From: Candidatus Pacearchaeota archaeon
Lineage (GTDB): Archaea; Nanoarchaeota; Nanoarchaeia; Pacearchaeales; GW2011-AR1
Assembly (NCBI GenBank): GCA_002690445.1
Contig: NZER01000482.1
Location: forward strand, 1 to 11,372
Length of the DNA stretch: 11,372 bases
Direction of reading: 5' to 3'
Of this stretch, positions 9,833-11,372 are shown piece after piece; within the stretch, counting starts at the first letter, position 1; the number at the start of each line of letters is the position of its first letter. A program made the translations under genes and the position numbers. A model generated the notes under the pieces. That model saw nothing but the letters and a program-made list of their open reading frames with translations, ran no database searches and was not told the origin of the DNA.

Positions 9833-10374
9833 TTTGACTTAGCAGATACGAACCTTCCCTTAGAATCCCTATGCCTTACAACACTCTTGCCCTTGACAAC
9901 AACTGAAGTTTTCATAGCAAAGACAATCCTTCCCTTAGCCCTAGCTGGAACTGTAAATGTCCTTCTCCTTAAGATTTCTTTTGTAACCCTTTGTCGTGCA
10001 GTATCAAATCCCTTCAAATCAACTTCAGTAGCCTTCTCCTTGATAAATCCTTTCCTAGTCTTGACAACCTTCTTGGCAGTTTTCAGCCTATCTCGTCTTA
10101 AATCCCTGCCTTTCGCTTCAGTAAACAGCCTTTCAGCAGAAACCTCTGGATGCTCACCCCTATAAGCAGAAAAAGCATCATCCCTTAATCTTTTCTGTCC
10201 TGAAGTTATGGTAGCATCACTAATGCTCAGTATATCATTGAAAGCCAAATCATAAGAATCCCTGTCCTGTATCTTCAGTTTACTTTCCCTGAACAGCCTC
10301 TCATTAATCCTGTCAATCTCATCAGGCGGAGTGATTCTCCTTCCCTTTTGTCTAGGCTGTTTTATCTTAACCAT
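9829..10374 (-). CDS. Basic protein of unknown function (181 aa)
   Basis: The product is rich in lysine and arginine throughout, with an N-terminal KIKQPRQKGRRI, a helical middle (RINERLFRESK, RRDRLKTAKKVVKTRKG) and a C-terminal strand-rich end finishing RHRDSKGRFVSAKSK. The DSKGRFV signature near the C-terminus is common in small viral proteins but does not define a function. The start overlaps the primase by 8 bases and the stop overlaps the PIP micro-protein as ATGA. Nucleic-acid binding in replication or packaging is likely from charge and context. Confidence 0.65.
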   Translation of the reverse strand: MVKIKQPRQKGRRITPPDEIDRINERLFRESKLKIQDRDSYDLAFNDILSISDATITSGQKRLRDDAFSAYRGEHPEVSAERLFTEAKGRDLRRDRLKTAKKVVKTRKGFIKEKATEVDLKGFDTARQRVTKEILRRRTFTVPARAKGRIVFAMKTSVVVKGKSVVRHRDSKGRFVSAKSK

Positions 10375-11191
10375 CTTTCATCAGCTTCAATTCTTTTAGA
10401 AGTTTAAAAACATTTCCATTCGGATTGAACAGATGCTCTGGCTCGTCAGAAATATTATGAAATAGGTTGTAAGGTCTGGCATTATCCAGATTAAAATTAT
10501 TGAAGTGAGCATCATATCCAAACGGAAAGCAGACATAATTCTTGTAAGGGAACAATGCCAATGAATAAGGAATCTTAATCACTCTCCTTGAATCATAAAT
10601 GCCTGTATCTATCATCTCAGAGTAACGCTTATGCAATTCCATAGCAATCTTCATAAAAAACTCGTAGATGTTATTGTCAGCTTCAGGCTTAAAGTTCAAT
10701 TCAAGTTCAGAAAAGTAAACATAAGGAATAACAAAATGAAATCCCATCCCTGAGAACCGCAGATGATAAGGAACTTCCAGCCTGTCAAACAGTTTCTTAA
10801 TCAATGTAGCTGAAACATGGGCAAAATCCATCTCCTTGTGGTTTCCAGCATCAATATCAAGCAGAAAATCATAGCCATCCATTGATTTCCAATGCTCCTC
10901 ATTCCAGTTCCCAAAATCCCTGTCAGCAAGATTCAAGCTTCCATTCGGAATCCCATCCTTGTAATGAGCCAGAGAATAATAAAGGTTATAATCCCTTCTG
11001 TCATATAATACCCTAAGTTGCTTAAGCCAGATGTCAAGATGCTGAACATTATGAATCTTAATCATCCTAGTTGTCATACCAGCCTTCATTGAGAATTTTG
11101 CTTTCATAAACATAGTTTCTCGTCTATAAGTGTATTTTCTAATCTGAAACTTCACTTGAGCAATCCTATACCATTCTGGATAGTCTATCAT
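10367..11191 (-). CDS. Archaeo-eukaryotic primase, PriS-like catalytic subunit (274 aa)
   Basis: It synthesises primers for replication. Three hallmarks appear in order: the metal-binding DxD in YDFLLDIDAG (D112, D114), the S-x-x-x-x-H of RFSGMGFHF (S147, H152), and the third-motif region IDTGIYDSRRVIKIPYSLA (D195, R202-R203, S210). The N-terminal part (WYRIAQVKFQIRKYTYRRET) resembles the start of archaeal PriS. It is shorter than cellular PriS, has no visible zinc knot and no helicase fusion. It is encoded with the PIP micro-protein and OB-fold-like protein. The start shares ATGA with the upstream gene. Confidence 0.82.
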   Translation of the reverse strand: MIDYPEWYRIAQVKFQIRKYTYRRETMFMKAKFSMKAGMTTRMIKIHNVQHLDIWLKQLRVLYDRRDYNLYYSLAHYKDGIPNGSLNLADRDFGNWNEEHWKSMDGYDFLLDIDAGNHKEMDFAHVSATLIKKLFDRLEVPYHLRFSGMGFHFVIPYVYFSELELNFKPEADNNIYEFFMKIAMELHKRYSEMIDTGIYDSRRVIKIPYSLALFPYKNYVCFPFGYDAHFNNFNLDNARPYNLFHNISDEPEHLFNPNGNVFKLLKELKLMKDG

Positions 11192-11367
11192 TTTGAAGCA
11201 GTATAATTAAGCATTTTCATAGTCTTGCTCTGGGACAATAAAAATTCTTTATTCCTTAATCTCTTGACAGTAATCCTGAAATCAGTTCCAATCTTATTCT
11301 TCAATGAAGCATCATAGTTTTCAAATTCAGCAACAAAAGAATCAATGACAGCATTAATGGCTTTCAT
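11188..11367 (-). CDS. Small helical protein upstream of the primase (59 aa)
   Basis: The ATG at 11365-11367 is preceded by TAAAT, consistent with a stop two bases upstream as elsewhere in this element. The window ends there, so a longer N-terminus cannot be fully excluded. The protein is mostly helical and basic in its second half (FRITVKRLRNKEFLLSQSK). The stop shares ATGA with the primase start. No family is recognised. A primase accessory role is only a guess from coupling. Confidence 0.6.
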   Translation of the reverse strand: MKAINAVIDSFVAEFENYDASLKNKIGTDFRITVKRLRNKEFLLSQSKTMKMLNYTASK

Positions 11368-11372
11368 ATTTA

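Noticed and set aside
9409..10165. Plus-strand frames opposite the OB-fold-like gene and the basic protein
   Set aside because: They are shadows: antisense to genes with ribosome-binding sites and overlap junctions, and of improbable composition.

Overview
The window looks like part of an archaeal virus or virus-like extrachromosomal element with an AT-rich host. I cannot name the host; a DPANN-type or other uncultivated lineage would fit. The archaeal evidence is a primase of the archaeo-eukaryotic type, a micro-protein with an archaeal PCNA-interacting (PIP) motif, TATA-like boxes about 26 nt upstream of ATGs (leaderless starts), a classical C2H2 finger protein, ribbon-helix-helix regulators, and membrane proteins with a KGQ motif like archaeal class III signal peptides. 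No tRNA, rRNA, integrase or tailed-phage structural gene was seen.

The layout has three transcription blocks. Block 1 (minus strand, 3596 down to 1) starts at a divergent promoter. It encodes two paralogous two-helix membrane proteins that look like coat proteins. They are followed by an array of eight genes, plus one 20-codon fragment, that share a nearly constant N-terminal head (M-x-F-x-S/T-D/E-KQRKA) joined to completely different tails. Very small membrane-protein genes are interleaved with this array. Block 2 (plus strand, 3696 to 7063) encodes a ribbon-helix-helix regulator, a two-helix membrane protein, two tiny zinc proteins, a class I methyltransferase, an orphan DNA methyltransferase flanked by related hairpins, a single-helix membrane protein and a Zot/pI-like assembly ATPase. 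Block 3 (minus strand, 11367 down to about 7082) converges on block 2. It encodes a 59-residue protein, the primase, a basic protein, the PIP micro-protein, a second ribbon-helix-helix protein, a probable OB-fold protein, tiny zinc and helical proteins, an EF-hand-containing protein, a coiled-coil protein and several membrane proteins.

Read together, block 3 carries replication and membrane functions, and block 2 carries regulation, host or DNA modification and assembly. Block 1 carries candidate virion proteins and the constant-head/variable-tail array. That array, with its signs of head/tail recombination (including a head fused to the mature end of a signal-peptide micro-protein), is the strongest candidate for an undescribed system. 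The PIP micro-protein beside the primase is the second. Many genes here are shorter than 60 codons and are recognised by stop/start overlaps (ATGA, TTGA) or two-base gaps rather than by length.
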